Source: Halopiger xanaduensis SH-6
GTDB taxonomy: Archaea; Halobacteriota; Halobacteria; Halobacteriales; Natrialbaceae
DNA length: 64,000 nt
Assembly: GCF_000217715.1 (NCBI RefSeq)
Contig: NC_015666.1
Span: 2,492,270-2,556,269, forward strand
Direction: 5' to 3'
Numbering within the stretch: position 1 is the first letter of the stretch; each line of letters begins with the position of its first letter. The position numbers were made by a program, and so were the translations under genes. This document shows positions 53,944-62,416 of this stretch, piece after piece. Below the pieces are notes generated by a model. It saw only the letters and a program-made list of their open reading frames with translations, had not been told where the DNA came from and made no database searches.

Positions 53944-54206
53944 GCACGCGTCGTGCGCGGATGGGCGGCGGGCGAGCCGTTCGCCTGCCGGAGCGGACAG
54001 CGACAGTCGATCGTTGATCGTCCGTGTGCCATCACGGTCGGTACTGCGGACTCTATTCTTTAACGCGACGCGTCTATTCCCACGGTTTGAGGACGCTACC
54101 GCCAAAATCCTGCTAATAGTGGGTTTTTATAATGGGGCGGAAACGATCGCGACGAGACTCGGACGGGTCGGAGAGAATCAGCGCGCGAGGTACGAGTGCG
54201 AGCGCG

Positions 54207-55508
54207 TCAGGTCGCCGGTTCCGACACCGCCGCCGGCGACGACGGCTCGAGTTCGACCAACCAGCCGTTGTAGCCGAGGTCCTCCACGTCGGTTCGCTCG
54301 AGCGAGCGGCCGTCCCGGGCAAGGCTCTCGTCAACGACGGAGACGAGGTCGTCGGGTTCGCCCCGCATCACGACCGACACCGGCCCCTCGGTCACGCCGA
54401 GCTCGGTGACGACCTGCCGGTGACAGGTTTCCGGCGGCAGCCCGCGCAGGTCGACCGCGTCCTCGGGGACCGCCGGCCCGGCCTCGTGCTCGAGGAACGA
54501 CTCGACGGTCGCCCGCAGATCGGCGATCGCCCGCTCGCCCTCGCTTTCGGGGTCGGCGAACGACGCTTCCGTCGGCTCGCGCAGCGCCGGATCGAAGGGC
54601 ACGGGCTCGAGGTCGGCGTAGGCCGCTTCGACCACGTCGTCGGCGATCGTCTCGGGATCGGCGTCGTCGAACGGCCCGGCGGCGTCCGCGACCGAGCCGA
54701 CCACGTTGGGCACGACGCCGACCGTCGGCACGTCGTTGGCCGTGTACAGCGCCGCGGTCCGCTGGGTCGCCCGCACGCCCTCGTCGGTCGGCGTGCTCAC
54801 GAGCAGGCCGCCGTCCAGCGGCGCCTGCTGGACGATCGTGTAGACCGCGTCGCCGATCCCCGGCGGCAGGTCCACGAGCAGCACGTCCCGGTCGTCCCAG
54901 GCGGCGTCGCCAAGCAGGTCCTTGACGACGTCGTGGACCATCGCGCCGCGCCAGGCGACCGGTCCGTCCTCGGCGATCAACTCGATGCTGACGACCTGAA
55001 TGCCGTCGACCTCGACCGGCATCGGCTTCCCCGACGGCGAGGACTGGACCGGCCCCTCTGCCTCGAGCAGATCCGGCGCGTCGGGGGCGTAAACGTTCGC
55101 GTCGAAGACGCCGACGTCCAGCCCGGCCTCGGAGAGCGCCCGCGCGAGCGAGACGGTGACGGTCGTCTTGCCGACGCCGCCCTTCGCGCTGCCGACGGCG
55201 ATGATGGAATCGACGCCGGAGACGGGAAGCCCGGTCTCGGGAGCGTCCGAACCGGCGGCCTCCACGCGGACGTGGACCACGCCGTCGGTCGCCAGTCCGG
55301 CGCCGCGCAGTTGGTCGGTGAGGCGGTCCGCCAGCACGCGGGAGACCGGCTCGAAGTCGACCGTGAAGGTGACGATGCCGTCCTCGACGGCGACGTCCTC
55401 GATCAGTTGCTCGCTGACCGGGTCGCCGCCCATGATCTGGACCTCCCGGACGCGGTCGATGACCGCCCGTCGGATTTCGTCGTCCGTCCGCGGTGTCTCG
55501 TCGGTCAT
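54207..55508 (-). CDS. Divergent Mrp-like ATPase, CxxC-less, with C-terminal extension
   Basis: This 433-aa protein has a DUF59-like N-terminus (about 5-85), a deviant P-loop KGGVGKTT (109-116), DANVYAPDAPDLL, DLPPGIGDAVYTIV and a C-terminal domain of about 75 residues (about 358-433) with DLRGLPPETCHRQVVTEL, resembling a SirA/DUF2249-type fold. In the Mrp at 14427-15500 the corresponding loop has CPDC; here it is VVPNVVGSVADAAGP, without Cys. It may thus not hold a bridged Fe-S cluster, or may use the Cys in the extension. It lies directly upstream of the Mo-enzyme cluster, so a maturation role is possible. Confidence 0.82.
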   Translation of the reverse strand: MTDETPRTDDEIRRAVIDRVREVQIMGGDPVSEQLIEDVAVEDGIVTFTVDFEPVSRVLADRLTDQLRGAGLATDGVVHVRVEAAGSDAPETGLPVSGVDSIIAVGSAKGGVGKTTVTVSLARALSEAGLDVGVFDANVYAPDAPDLLEAEGPVQSSPSGKPMPVEVDGIQVVSIELIAEDGPVAWRGAMVHDVVKDLLGDAAWDDRDVLLVDLPPGIGDAVYTIVQQAPLDGGLLVSTPTDEGVRATQRTAALYTANDVPTVGVVPNVVGSVADAAGPFDDADPETIADDVVEAAYADLEPVPFDPALREPTEASFADPESEGERAIADLRATVESFLEHEAGPAVPEDAVDLRGLPPETCHRQVVTELGVTEGPVSVVMRGEPDDLVSVVDESLARDGRSLERTDVEDLGYNGWLVELEPSSPAAVSEPAT

Positions 55509-55697
55509 ACTCGAGCGTTCGGTCCGGTCCGGTATTTCACTCGTCGGGAGTTCCCACGGCGCGGGAAGACGCGCGAACGGTGGTATCGGCTCTACTGGGA
55601 GAGCCTCGAGCATTCGGAGGGGCTTGATTCGCTCCTCTCGTTCTCAGTATTCCGGAACCGGACGATCAGATGTAAGTTGTGTCAACAAAGTTCCGCT

Positions 55698-56171
55698 ATG
55701 CCGACGACTCGACGCACATCCGTCATCGACGCCGACTTCGAAACCGTCTGGTCGTTCTACGACGGCGTTGACGAACTGGAGATACTAACGCCCGACTGGA
55801 TGGGACTGAAAGTCGCTCACTCGATCGGGCCCGAGGGCGGTCGGAACCCCGATGGCTACTATACCGGGACCGAGATCCACCTCGAGATGCAACCCGTCAG
55901 ACTACTCCCGCGGATGGAGTGGGTCGTCGAAATCGTCGATCGCGAGGTGAGCGACGACCGCGCGACGTTCGTCGACGAACAGGTCGCGGGCCGCGGTCCC
56001 TACGAGCGGTGGCGTCACACCCACCGGTTCGCCGACCTCGGGGACGCGACAGTGGTCCACGATCGGATCGACTACCGGACGCCGGGTGTCGGTGACCTAC
56101 CGCTGGCGGCACCGCTGCTCGCGGGAATGCTGTGGTACCGACACCGAAAAACCCGGACCCTGCTCGAGTGA
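55698..56171 (+). CDS. SRPBCC-family (START-like) protein
   Basis: This 157-aa helix-grip fold protein has TTRRTSVIDADFETVWSFYD, ILTPDWMGLKVAHSIGPEGG, MQPVRLLPRMEWVVEIVDR and DRIDYRTPGVGDLP, ending near LAGMLWYRHRKTRTLLE. SRPBCC proteins bind hydrophobic ligands; ligand and role are unknown. ATG at 55698 is internal to a long run-in that is a shadow of the Mrp-like gene. It is convergent with the UbiA gene, with 22 nt between them. Confidence 0.8.
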   Translation: MPTTRRTSVIDADFETVWSFYDGVDELEILTPDWMGLKVAHSIGPEGGRNPDGYYTGTEIHLEMQPVRLLPRMEWVVEIVDREVSDDRATFVDEQVAGRGPYERWRHTHRFADLGDATVVHDRIDYRTPGVGDLPLAAPLLAGMLWYRHRKTRTLLE

Positions 56172-56193
56172 CGCACACGGTGATCGGCGCCGG

Positions 56194-57099
56194 TCAAACG
56201 ATCCCGAGGTCGATCAGCGCAGCGGCGACCAACCCGGCGGCAGCGAGCACCATTTCGGGGACGACGGGACCGCGATGAACCCGCTCTCGGTCTCGAGCGT
56301 ACATCGCGTACACGAATCGGAGCCGCGGCAGCATCGCGACGAGGACCGGGAGGTAGCGCGGATCGACGTACCCCAGCCAGACCGGGACGACGAGCACCAG
56401 CAGTTGCACGAGGGTCCAGGCGAGGACGTAGTGACCGGTCCCTCGAACGCCGAGGACGATCGGGACGGTTCGCACGCCGGCTTTCCGGTCGCCGTCGACA
56501 TCCCGGAAGTCGCCGACGATCGACGTCGTAAGCGCGGTTATGCCGAAGAACGCGACCATGACGACGTCGAGTACCGCGATCCGTCCCGTCAAACTGCTCG
56601 TCATCACGAGCAACAGCGGCCCCGAAAAGAGCGCGACGACGACGTTCTTGAGCACGAATCGCTTTTTGAACCGGAGCGGCGGCGTCGAGTAGGCGACTCC
56701 CGTACACAGGTAAAAGAGCACGACGGCCAGCGGGATCGGGCCGAGAGAGACGGCCGAAATACCGACGGTGGCCACTACTGCCGCGCAGATATAGCCGATG
56801 ATGACGCGTCGATACGTCTCGTCCAGTACTGGATTGTAACTGTCGTTTAGCCTGTCTTCTTCGACGTCGGTGAAGTAGTTGTACAAATACACGATCCCGT
56901 ACGCGAGGACCATAACGACTGCGGCGAGCGTTGCGGTGGCCCAATCGAACGAACCCGGGTGCAGAACGACGCCGACGAACGCCAACGTCACGCAGTTTAC
57001 TGCGGGCCTAACCCGGAGCACCGTCAAGAACGTTCGCAGTTTCGTGCGGACCGTCTGCAGGTTTTCCCGTGAAGCATCCGTCCCCTCTGTTGAGATCAT
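56194..57099 (-). CDS. UbiA-family prenyltransferase
   Basis: This 301-aa membrane protein has eight to nine helices and two Asp-rich prenyl-PP binding sites: YNYFTDVEEDRLND (first, NxxxDxxxD) and DFRDVDGDRKAGVRTVP (second, DxxxD). It transfers a prenyl chain to an aromatic or glycerol acceptor (quinone, heme or lipid); the sequence does not show which. It is separated from the winged-helix gene by an AT-rich divergent promoter. Confidence 0.88.
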   Translation of the reverse strand: MISTEGTDASRENLQTVRTKLRTFLTVLRVRPAVNCVTLAFVGVVLHPGSFDWATATLAAVVMVLAYGIVYLYNYFTDVEEDRLNDSYNPVLDETYRRVIIGYICAAVVATVGISAVSLGPIPLAVVLFYLCTGVAYSTPPLRFKKRFVLKNVVVALFSGPLLLVMTSSLTGRIAVLDVVMVAFFGITALTTSIVGDFRDVDGDRKAGVRTVPIVLGVRGTGHYVLAWTLVQLLVLVVPVWLGYVDPRYLPVLVAMLPRLRFVYAMYARDRERVHRGPVVPEMVLAAAGLVAAALIDLGIV

Positions 57100-57340
57100 C
57101 TAAACCAACCCATATTTCTAGCACGCCAACATTATTTGTATCGGTGACAACCAGTAGCATATTGGAACGGCAAACAGCTCGTCTCGAGGCCGGCGAACCG
57201 CTCTGAAACGCTCAAAGTGGTATCCGAGACGAGATCGATCAGAACGCAGCGCCAGTAACGGGACAAATTGCAGTCAATCTTCGAATGGTGTCTCTCGACC
57301 ACCCCCGACAATTAAGTATGTTATTCATGGTAACAATTGT

Positions 57341-58192
57341 ATGAATCCTCGCGAAGAGCGGGTCCTCCGACTGATCGCCGATCCACGAAACCGAGCGATA
57401 CTGACGGTCCTCAACGACGCCGCCCAACCGCTTACCGTGTCGGAGCTACTGGATCGGCTCGTGACGGCGGAGACCGAAATCTGCGATTCCGTGGCGACCG
57501 AGGCCGACCGGAAGCGAATTCGCATCTCGCTTCACCACAACCGGCTGCCGAAACTCGAGGAGGCGGGCCTCGTCGAGTACGATCGGGCGGCGAACGTCGT
57601 CTCCTACGAGCGCTATCCCGCGGTCGACGCGGAGATTCTGGAACTGGAACTGATCGACGAGTTGCTGTCCTACTTCAGTACCGGCTCCGAGATCTCCGGC
57701 GACACAATCGGCGTCATCGAAGGTCGAGACGCGGTGGTCGAATACGGACACCACCTCACCGACGCGGCCGATGACGAACTGTTCCTGATGTACGAGTCCG
57801 ACGAGTTGTTGCAGTCGGCGTGTCTCGACCACGTCGACGAAGCCCTCGAGCGGGACGTCGACGTCGCGCTCGGGTCGAAGAATCCGGCGGTGCTCGAGCG
57901 AACGCGCGACCGTCTGCCCGGCGTCACCGTCTGGGAACCGCAACTGGACTGGTGGAACGAACCGGGGACGTACCCGACGGTCGGCCGGCTCGTCTTCGCC
58001 GATCGCGAGCGGATTATGCTGGCCATTCTGAAGGCGTCCGACCTCGACGGCACGACCACCGAAATGGCGATCGTTGGCGAAGGTCCCGAAAATCCGCTGG
58101 TCGTGCTCGTGCGGCAGCTGCTCGGCCCGCGACTCGACCACCTCGACTACCAGTGCGAGGAGTTCCTGGACGACCTTCCGTTCGAATCGTGA
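57341..58192 (+). CDS. TrmB-like winged-helix regulator
   Basis: This 283-aa protein has an N-terminal wHTH (about 1-90: REERVLRLIADPRNRAILTV, RIRISLHHNRLPKLEEAGLV) and a C-terminal sensor of about 150 residues (DTIGVIEGRDAVVEYGHHLT, ELFLMYESDELLQSACLDHVD) like PLD/TrmB effector folds. It binds a metabolite or damage signal and controls transcription. The next gene, 28 nt downstream, is a HalOD1 protein. acaattaagtatg at 57309-57321 is a possible TATA element about 20-30 nt before the ATG. Confidence 0.78.
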   Translation: MNPREERVLRLIADPRNRAILTVLNDAAQPLTVSELLDRLVTAETEICDSVATEADRKRIRISLHHNRLPKLEEAGLVEYDRAANVVSYERYPAVDAEILELELIDELLSYFSTGSEISGDTIGVIEGRDAVVEYGHHLTDAADDELFLMYESDELLQSACLDHVDEALERDVDVALGSKNPAVLERTRDRLPGVTVWEPQLDWWNEPGTYPTVGRLVFADRERIMLAILKASDLDGTTTEMAIVGEGPENPLVVLVRQLLGPRLDHLDYQCEEFLDDLPFES

Positions 58193-58220
58193 CGACCGTT
58201 CGATACCCGATCTGCTACGT

Positions 58221-58532
58221 ATGAGTGACACACCACGCGCGGACGGCGGCAGTACCGACGACTCGGCACCCAGACTGCAGTTATCGTACACGCTCGACGA
58301 CGACGAAGCGCCCAGCACTGGCGTCGTGAAAGCGACGGCCATCCTGACGGACACGTCGCCGCTCGACCTCGAGCCGCTGTACGACGTGATCGATCCCGAC
58401 CACCTGGACGGCATGTTTCAGTCCTCAGACGGCGGTACCGTCTTCATCGAAACCAGATTCGTCTACTGCGGCTGTACGGTGACCGTGACGCCGGAGACGG
58501 TGTACCTCGAGCGGATCAGCGACGATTGTTGA
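58221..58532 (+). CDS. HalOD1 output-domain protein
   Basis: This 103-aa protein has LQLSYTLDDDEAPSTGVVKA, LDLEPLYDVIDPDHLDGMF and VTVTPETVYLERI, matching the HalOD1 domain found at the end of haloarchaeal signalling proteins, here alone. It has Cys near the centre (YCGCTVTV). It starts 28 nt after the TrmB-like gene, so co-expression is likely. Its partner is unknown. Confidence 0.8.
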   Translation: MSDTPRADGGSTDDSAPRLQLSYTLDDDEAPSTGVVKATAILTDTSPLDLEPLYDVIDPDHLDGMFQSSDGGTVFIETRFVYCGCTVTVTPETVYLERISDDC

Positions 58533-58744
58533 TTTGGCGGGCCGCTCGAGTGTTGGGCTCGGGTCAGAGTCAGTAGTAACGACTCGTAGAGATGTTTCCG
58601 AGATAAACGACCGACACCAAGTCTCACGGATCACAGGGTTATAGATGGCTCTGCATGCAGGAGGTTTCGCTGGATCACTCGATTGGCGATGTCGGGTCTA
58701 TGCCACGAACGACTGGACACAAAACGATCAACAGCAGAATAGAA

Positions 58745-59095
58745 TCAGAATTTTCCGAGTAGCAGGTACCCGATGAAGCCGAGGAATCCGAAAGTGATCA
58801 GCGTGTCGAGTTCGGCGAACATAGGCGCAACGAAGTGGGTCATCACTCCCGGTACCGTGAGTAATAGGAATAAGCCTCCGATGACTACTGCCGCCGTGTA
58901 TGGGATATTCCAGTACTTAGCTTTCGAGGCTACTGACGCGAAGATGAGTGCAGTTAGGGCAATAAGTACTAGTCCTGCTTCGAATTCGCCATAGAATTGG
59001 TTGGTAAGAGTGACTCCAACGACCACCAGTATTGAGGGGATAGCGATGAGTTCAATGGATCGTTCTAACCCGTTTGTAGCGGAGGGTGCTGGCAT
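58745..59095 (-). CDS. Small AT-rich membrane protein
   Basis: This 116-aa protein has four hydrophobic segments (LIAIPSILVVVGVTL, AGLVLIALTALIFASVA, TAAVVIGGLFLLLTVPGVM, LDTLITFGFLGFIGYLLLGK). DNA and codon use are AT-richer than the genome, like the small membrane gene at 25994-26317. TATA-like AAATATTATC at about 59126-59135 lies 31-40 nt upstream. The family is unknown; possible acquisition next to the tRNA-Lys site. Confidence 0.6.
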   Translation of the reverse strand: MPAPSATNGLERSIELIAIPSILVVVGVTLTNQFYGEFEAGLVLIALTALIFASVASKAKYWNIPYTAAVVIGGLFLLLTVPGVMTHFVAPMFAELDTLITFGFLGFIGYLLLGKF

Positions 59096-59289
59096 CTCTG
59101 TTACTGTCCAACATCCACCCCACAGATAATATTTGTTTTGACGAATTTCTGTTTCATTTGTAGGTGTGATACGAGAAAGTCTGGTAGGTTGGTAGGAGTA
59201 GATGAATGGTATTCAAATTCACATCCCGCCTAAAATCATTAGAAAAACGCCATGCTGTGCTCAAAATCAAAAACACGTGGTGAGAACGT

Positions 59290-59377
59290 GGGCCGGGCGC
59301 GATTTGAACACACAGTCGATCGCTTCCTCGCTCACTCCGTTCGCGAGACTGCGCTCTCCCTGCGTTCAAATCTCACC
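59290..59377 (-). repeat. tRNA-Lys 3'-end fragment unit
   Basis: On the minus strand TTCAAATCGCGCCCGGCCC plus preceding GTG matches the T-arm/acceptor end of the intact tRNA-Lys over 22 identical bases (59290-59311 versus 59423-59444). Upstream of it on that strand is GGTGAGATTTGAACGC (about 59362-59377), a partly inverted copy of the T-arm, with a spacer of about 45 nt. The order (inverted T-arm, spacer, acceptor end) is the same as in the tRNA-Ser units at 11029-11236. It is not a functional tRNA. Confidence 0.7.
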
Positions 59378-59387
59378 GGTTCCGTTA

Positions 59388-59417
59388 CCTGTCGCTCACG
59401 GATTTGTTCGCGACAGG
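59388..59417 (-). other. 8-bp stem-loop after tRNA-Lys
   Basis: cctgtcgc/gcgacagg (59388-59395 and 59410-59417) flank the 14-nt loop tcacggatttgttc, 4 nt after the tRNA 3' end. The loop and stem position recur at 11029-11052 and 11146-11171, with a paired base change in the stem. Confidence 0.65.
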
Positions 59418-59421
59418 AAAG

Positions 59422-59495
59422 CGGGCCGGGCGCGATTTGAACACGCGACCGTCTGATTAAGAGTCAGACGCTCTGCCGGACTGAGCTACCGGCCC
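59422..59495 (-). tRNA. tRNA-Lys(CUU)
   Basis: This 74-nt tRNA has acceptor GGGCCGG/CCGGCCC, discriminator G, T8-A9, D-arm with AGCTCAGTCCGGCAGAGC, anticodon stem TCTGA/TCAGA with loop CTCTTAA (anticodon CTT), and T-arm GCGTG-TTCAAAT-CGCGC. No encoded CCA or intron. A duplicate of its 3' end lies 133 nt downstream. Confidence 0.95.
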
Positions 59496-59665
59496 TTGCA
59501 TCTGCGAGTTTTCGCCGGTCGTTAAAATACGTTTCCCTTGAAGACCGGCGTGGCAGGCGCCGACACGTGCCGTACCGCCGTCGAAAGTACGCACCCGACC
59601 GTGACAGTATCGCAACGTAACAATCTTCGGGAGCGTTAAGTGCGGTCGGTACCACCACACGGGCA

Positions 59666-61114
59666 ATGAGTACGGGGGTTACGATCTCGTCGATCTCTGA
59701 CTACGCTATCCTGGGCTGTGGGAGCGTCGGCTACGCCGTCGCCGAGGAACTCGTCGAGCAGGGGAAGGACGTCCTCATAATCGACCGCGACGAGAGCCGC
59801 GTCGAATCCCTCCGCGATCAGGACCTAGACGCCCGTACCGCCGACATCCGCGAGCCCGAGGCCGCCGACCTCGTCGCCGAGCGCGACGTCGTTCTCATCC
59901 TCGCCTCCGACGTCGAGTCCAACAAGCAGGCCGTTGAGCACATCCGCGACCAGAACGACGGGCAGTTCGTCGTGGCGCGCGCGAGCGATCCCGTCTCCGG
60001 CGACGAACTCGAGGAGCTCGGCGCCGACATCGTCATCAACCCCTCCTCGGTCATCGCCGAGTCCGCGCTCCGCGCGCTCGAGTCCGGCGAACTCGAGTAC
60101 AACGCCGGCAAGCTCGCGGATCTGCTCGAGGAGACCTCGACGCGGCTGGCGATCATCACGCAGGACAGTCCGGATCCGGACTCGATCGCGTCGGCGGCGG
60201 CGATGCAGGCGATCGCCGACCACCTCGGCGTCGAATCCGATATCATCTACCTCGGCGACGTTGGCCACCAGGAAAATCGGGCGTTCGTCAACCTGCTGGG
60301 CATCGACCTCGTCCAGTGGGACGAGATCGAGGACTACGCGGTGTACGACACCGTCGCGATGGTCGACCACGCGACCTCCGACGAGATGGACCTCCCCGTC
60401 GACGTCGTGATCGACCACCACGAACCCGAGAGCGACTACGAGCCGGAGTTCGTCGACATCCGGCCGAACATGTCCTCGACGTCGACGATCATGACGAAGT
60501 ACATTCAGGAGTTCGACATGAACGTCTCCGAGGAGGTCGCCACCGCCCTGCTGTACGGCATTCGCGCCGAGACCCTGGATTTCAAACGCGACACCACCCC
60601 CGCCGACCTCACCGCGGCCGCCTACCTCTACCCCTTCGCGAACCACGACACCTTAGAGCAGGTCGAATCCCCGTCGATGTCCCCCGAAACGCTGGACGTC
60701 CTCGCGGAGGCCATCGCCAACCGCGACGTCCAGGGGAGCCACCTCGTCTCCAACGCCGGCTTCGTCCGCGACCGCGAAGCCCTCACGCAGGCCGCGAGCC
60801 ACCTGCTGAACCTCGAGGGCGTCACCACCACCGCCGTCTTCGGCATCGCCGACGAGACCATCTTCCTCGCCGGCCGCTCGAAGGACATCCGCATCAACAT
60901 CGGCAAGGTGCTGGCCGACGCCTACGGCGAGATGGGCGAAACGGCGGGCCACTCGACGCAAGCCAGCGCGGAGATCCCGCTGGGCATCTTCACCGGCATC
61001 GAAATCTCGGACGACACCCGGGACACGCTGCTCGAGTTGACCGAGGAAGCGGTCAAGCGGACGCTGTTCGACGCGATGGGCGTCGAAGGAACGGAAGGCT
61101 CGAACGGTTCCTGA
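59666..61114 (+). CDS. RCK_N (TrkA-N) - DHH family phosphoesterase
   Basis: This 482-aa protein joins an N-terminal TrkA/RCK Rossmann domain (about 12-130: YAILGCGSVGYAVAEELVEQ, IIDRDESRVESL) to a DHH-DHHA1 phosphoesterase (about 150-460: ITQDSPDPDSIASAAAMQAI, MVDHATSDE, VIDHHEPES, and GGR-like LAGRSKDIRINIG). It probably cleaves a cyclic dinucleotide or nanoRNA and senses NAD(H) or nucleotides with the RCK part. Single gene. Confidence 0.87.
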   Translation: MSTGVTISSISDYAILGCGSVGYAVAEELVEQGKDVLIIDRDESRVESLRDQDLDARTADIREPEAADLVAERDVVLILASDVESNKQAVEHIRDQNDGQFVVARASDPVSGDELEELGADIVINPSSVIAESALRALESGELEYNAGKLADLLEETSTRLAIITQDSPDPDSIASAAAMQAIADHLGVESDIIYLGDVGHQENRAFVNLLGIDLVQWDEIEDYAVYDTVAMVDHATSDEMDLPVDVVIDHHEPESDYEPEFVDIRPNMSSTSTIMTKYIQEFDMNVSEEVATALLYGIRAETLDFKRDTTPADLTAAAYLYPFANHDTLEQVESPSMSPETLDVLAEAIANRDVQGSHLVSNAGFVRDREALTQAASHLLNLEGVTTTAVFGIADETIFLAGRSKDIRINIGKVLADAYGEMGETAGHSTQASAEIPLGIFTGIEISDDTRDTLLELTEEAVKRTLFDAMGVEGTEGSNGS

Positions 61115-61151
61115 GGATTCCGTTCGTTCGTCGGCGAGTTGCTGCCGGTTG

Positions 61152-61808
61152 CTATCTGTTCGTGAATTTCGCGTTCTGTACCGTCGGCAGCCGCCAGTCG
61201 TAGGTCACCGCCACCAGCCGCGTGCCGACGGTCACCGTCGCACACGCCGCGGCGGCGATACTGCCGGTCGCGCCGAGGGCGGTCGCTACCCAGTACGCGC
61301 TGCCGCCCAACACCGCGCAACTCGCGTAAAAGTCCTCGAAGAGGATGAACGGGGACCGGTCCAGCAGGATGTCCGCGAACGCGCCGCCCCCGACCGCGTT
61401 GATCGTCGCGACGGTGACGACGCCGAACGCCGAGACGTTCGCCTCGGTCGCGACGATCGCGCCGGTCGTCGCGAAGGCGGCGAGCCCGATCGCGTCGGAA
61501 ACGAGCGTGATGGGATGGGAGTCTACCGACGAAAAGACGATGTTCAGTGCGATCGCCAATCCGACGCCGAGCAGGCCCAGCGCGATCTCGAGCGGCGACT
61601 GCAACGCCAGCGGAACGCGCGTCACGAGCAGATCCCGCGTCGCGCCGCCGGCGAACGCCATCGTCAGTCCGACGACGGCGATGCCGAACAGGTCGAACTC
61701 CTCGCGGATCGCCTTCGTCGAGCCGACGAGGGCGAACGCGACCAGTCCGATCGTGTTCATCGCGGCGAAGGGGTCGCCGAACAGTGCCCTGAGGAGCTCC
61801 GAAGCCAT
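61152..61808 (-). CDS. TRIC/UPF0126-type membrane channel protein
   Basis: This 218-aa protein has six to seven helices in two repeats with the glycine motif FAGGATRDLLVTRVPLAL and NAVGGGAFADILLDRSPFIL, which is the UPF0126/TRIC signature. Bacterial and archaeal relatives act as potassium or small-cation channels. Downstream of a PRC-barrel gene on the same strand (188 nt gap). Confidence 0.85.
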   Translation of the reverse strand: MASELLRALFGDPFAAMNTIGLVAFALVGSTKAIREEFDLFGIAVVGLTMAFAGGATRDLLVTRVPLALQSPLEIALGLLGVGLAIALNIVFSSVDSHPITLVSDAIGLAAFATTGAIVATEANVSAFGVVTVATINAVGGGAFADILLDRSPFILFEDFYASCAVLGGSAYWVATALGATGSIAAAACATVTVGTRLVAVTYDWRLPTVQNAKFTNR

Positions 61809-61996
61809 TAGCGGCGCCTACGCGGGGTGCCGTCTTGAGGGCACCGTCACGAGACAGGACGAAACGGAAGCGGTACCGCTCGACTACCGCCGCGGACTCG
61901 AGACAGCGAGAAACAGCAGACCGGAGGTCGGCTCGGAGCAACCCGCGCTGATCGGAGGCGAAATCGACTCGAGAATCCGGTATCGCGAATCGAAAC

Positions 61997-62299
61997 TCAG
62001 GCCAGCAGCTCGTCTTCTTCCTCGTCGGGTTCGCGGACGCGCTCGACGACCTCGTTGACCAGCACGACGTCGCCGACGGACCGGACCCACCGGTAGGGAA
62101 CGATGACGCCCTGTCCCGAGCGCGCTTCTTCGGTGAACAGTTCCGAGTTGAGGTTGCCGAGTGCGAGCCCGGTGACTACCTGCCCGTCGATGTTCAGCTG
62201 CAGGTCTTCGATTTCGCCGACGAAAACGCCGCCGTTCGAGTACACCTCGCGGCCGACGATCGAGGTGATCTCCTGGGGAGTGTCGTCTATCTCTACCAT
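61997..62299 (-). CDS. PRC-barrel domain protein
   Basis: This 100-aa (start 62299) single PRC-barrel protein has EITSIVGREVYSNGGVFVGE, VVTGLALGNLNSELF and GVIVPYRWVRSVGDVVLVNE, with an acidic tail. An ATG at 62311 is in frame; the AATTAAGAG element (about 62323-62331) lies 24-32 nt from 62299 but only 12-20 nt from 62311, so 62299 is preferred. PRC proteins often bind RNA or ribosomal components or the cell-division machinery. Function is not shown by the sequence. Confidence 0.78.
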   Translation of the reverse strand: MVEIDDTPQEITSIVGREVYSNGGVFVGEIEDLQLNIDGQVVTGLALGNLNSELFTEEARSGQGVIVPYRWVRSVGDVVLVNEVVERVREPDEEEDELLA

Positions 62300-62416
62300 G
62301 TCTTGCCCCATGCGGGGCGGACTCTTAATTGTTGGTCAGACGTGGCAGTCGCTCGAGACGAACAGTCGCGGACGAGTACAAAAATTACTCCGCGTGCAGA
62401 AGAACGGCGGCCGACG

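Noticed and set aside
54132-55697. Open frame of about 520 codons fused to the SRPBCC gene
   Set aside because: It is antisense to the Mrp-like ATPase and contains no recognisable fold; the SRPBCC start is ATG 55698.
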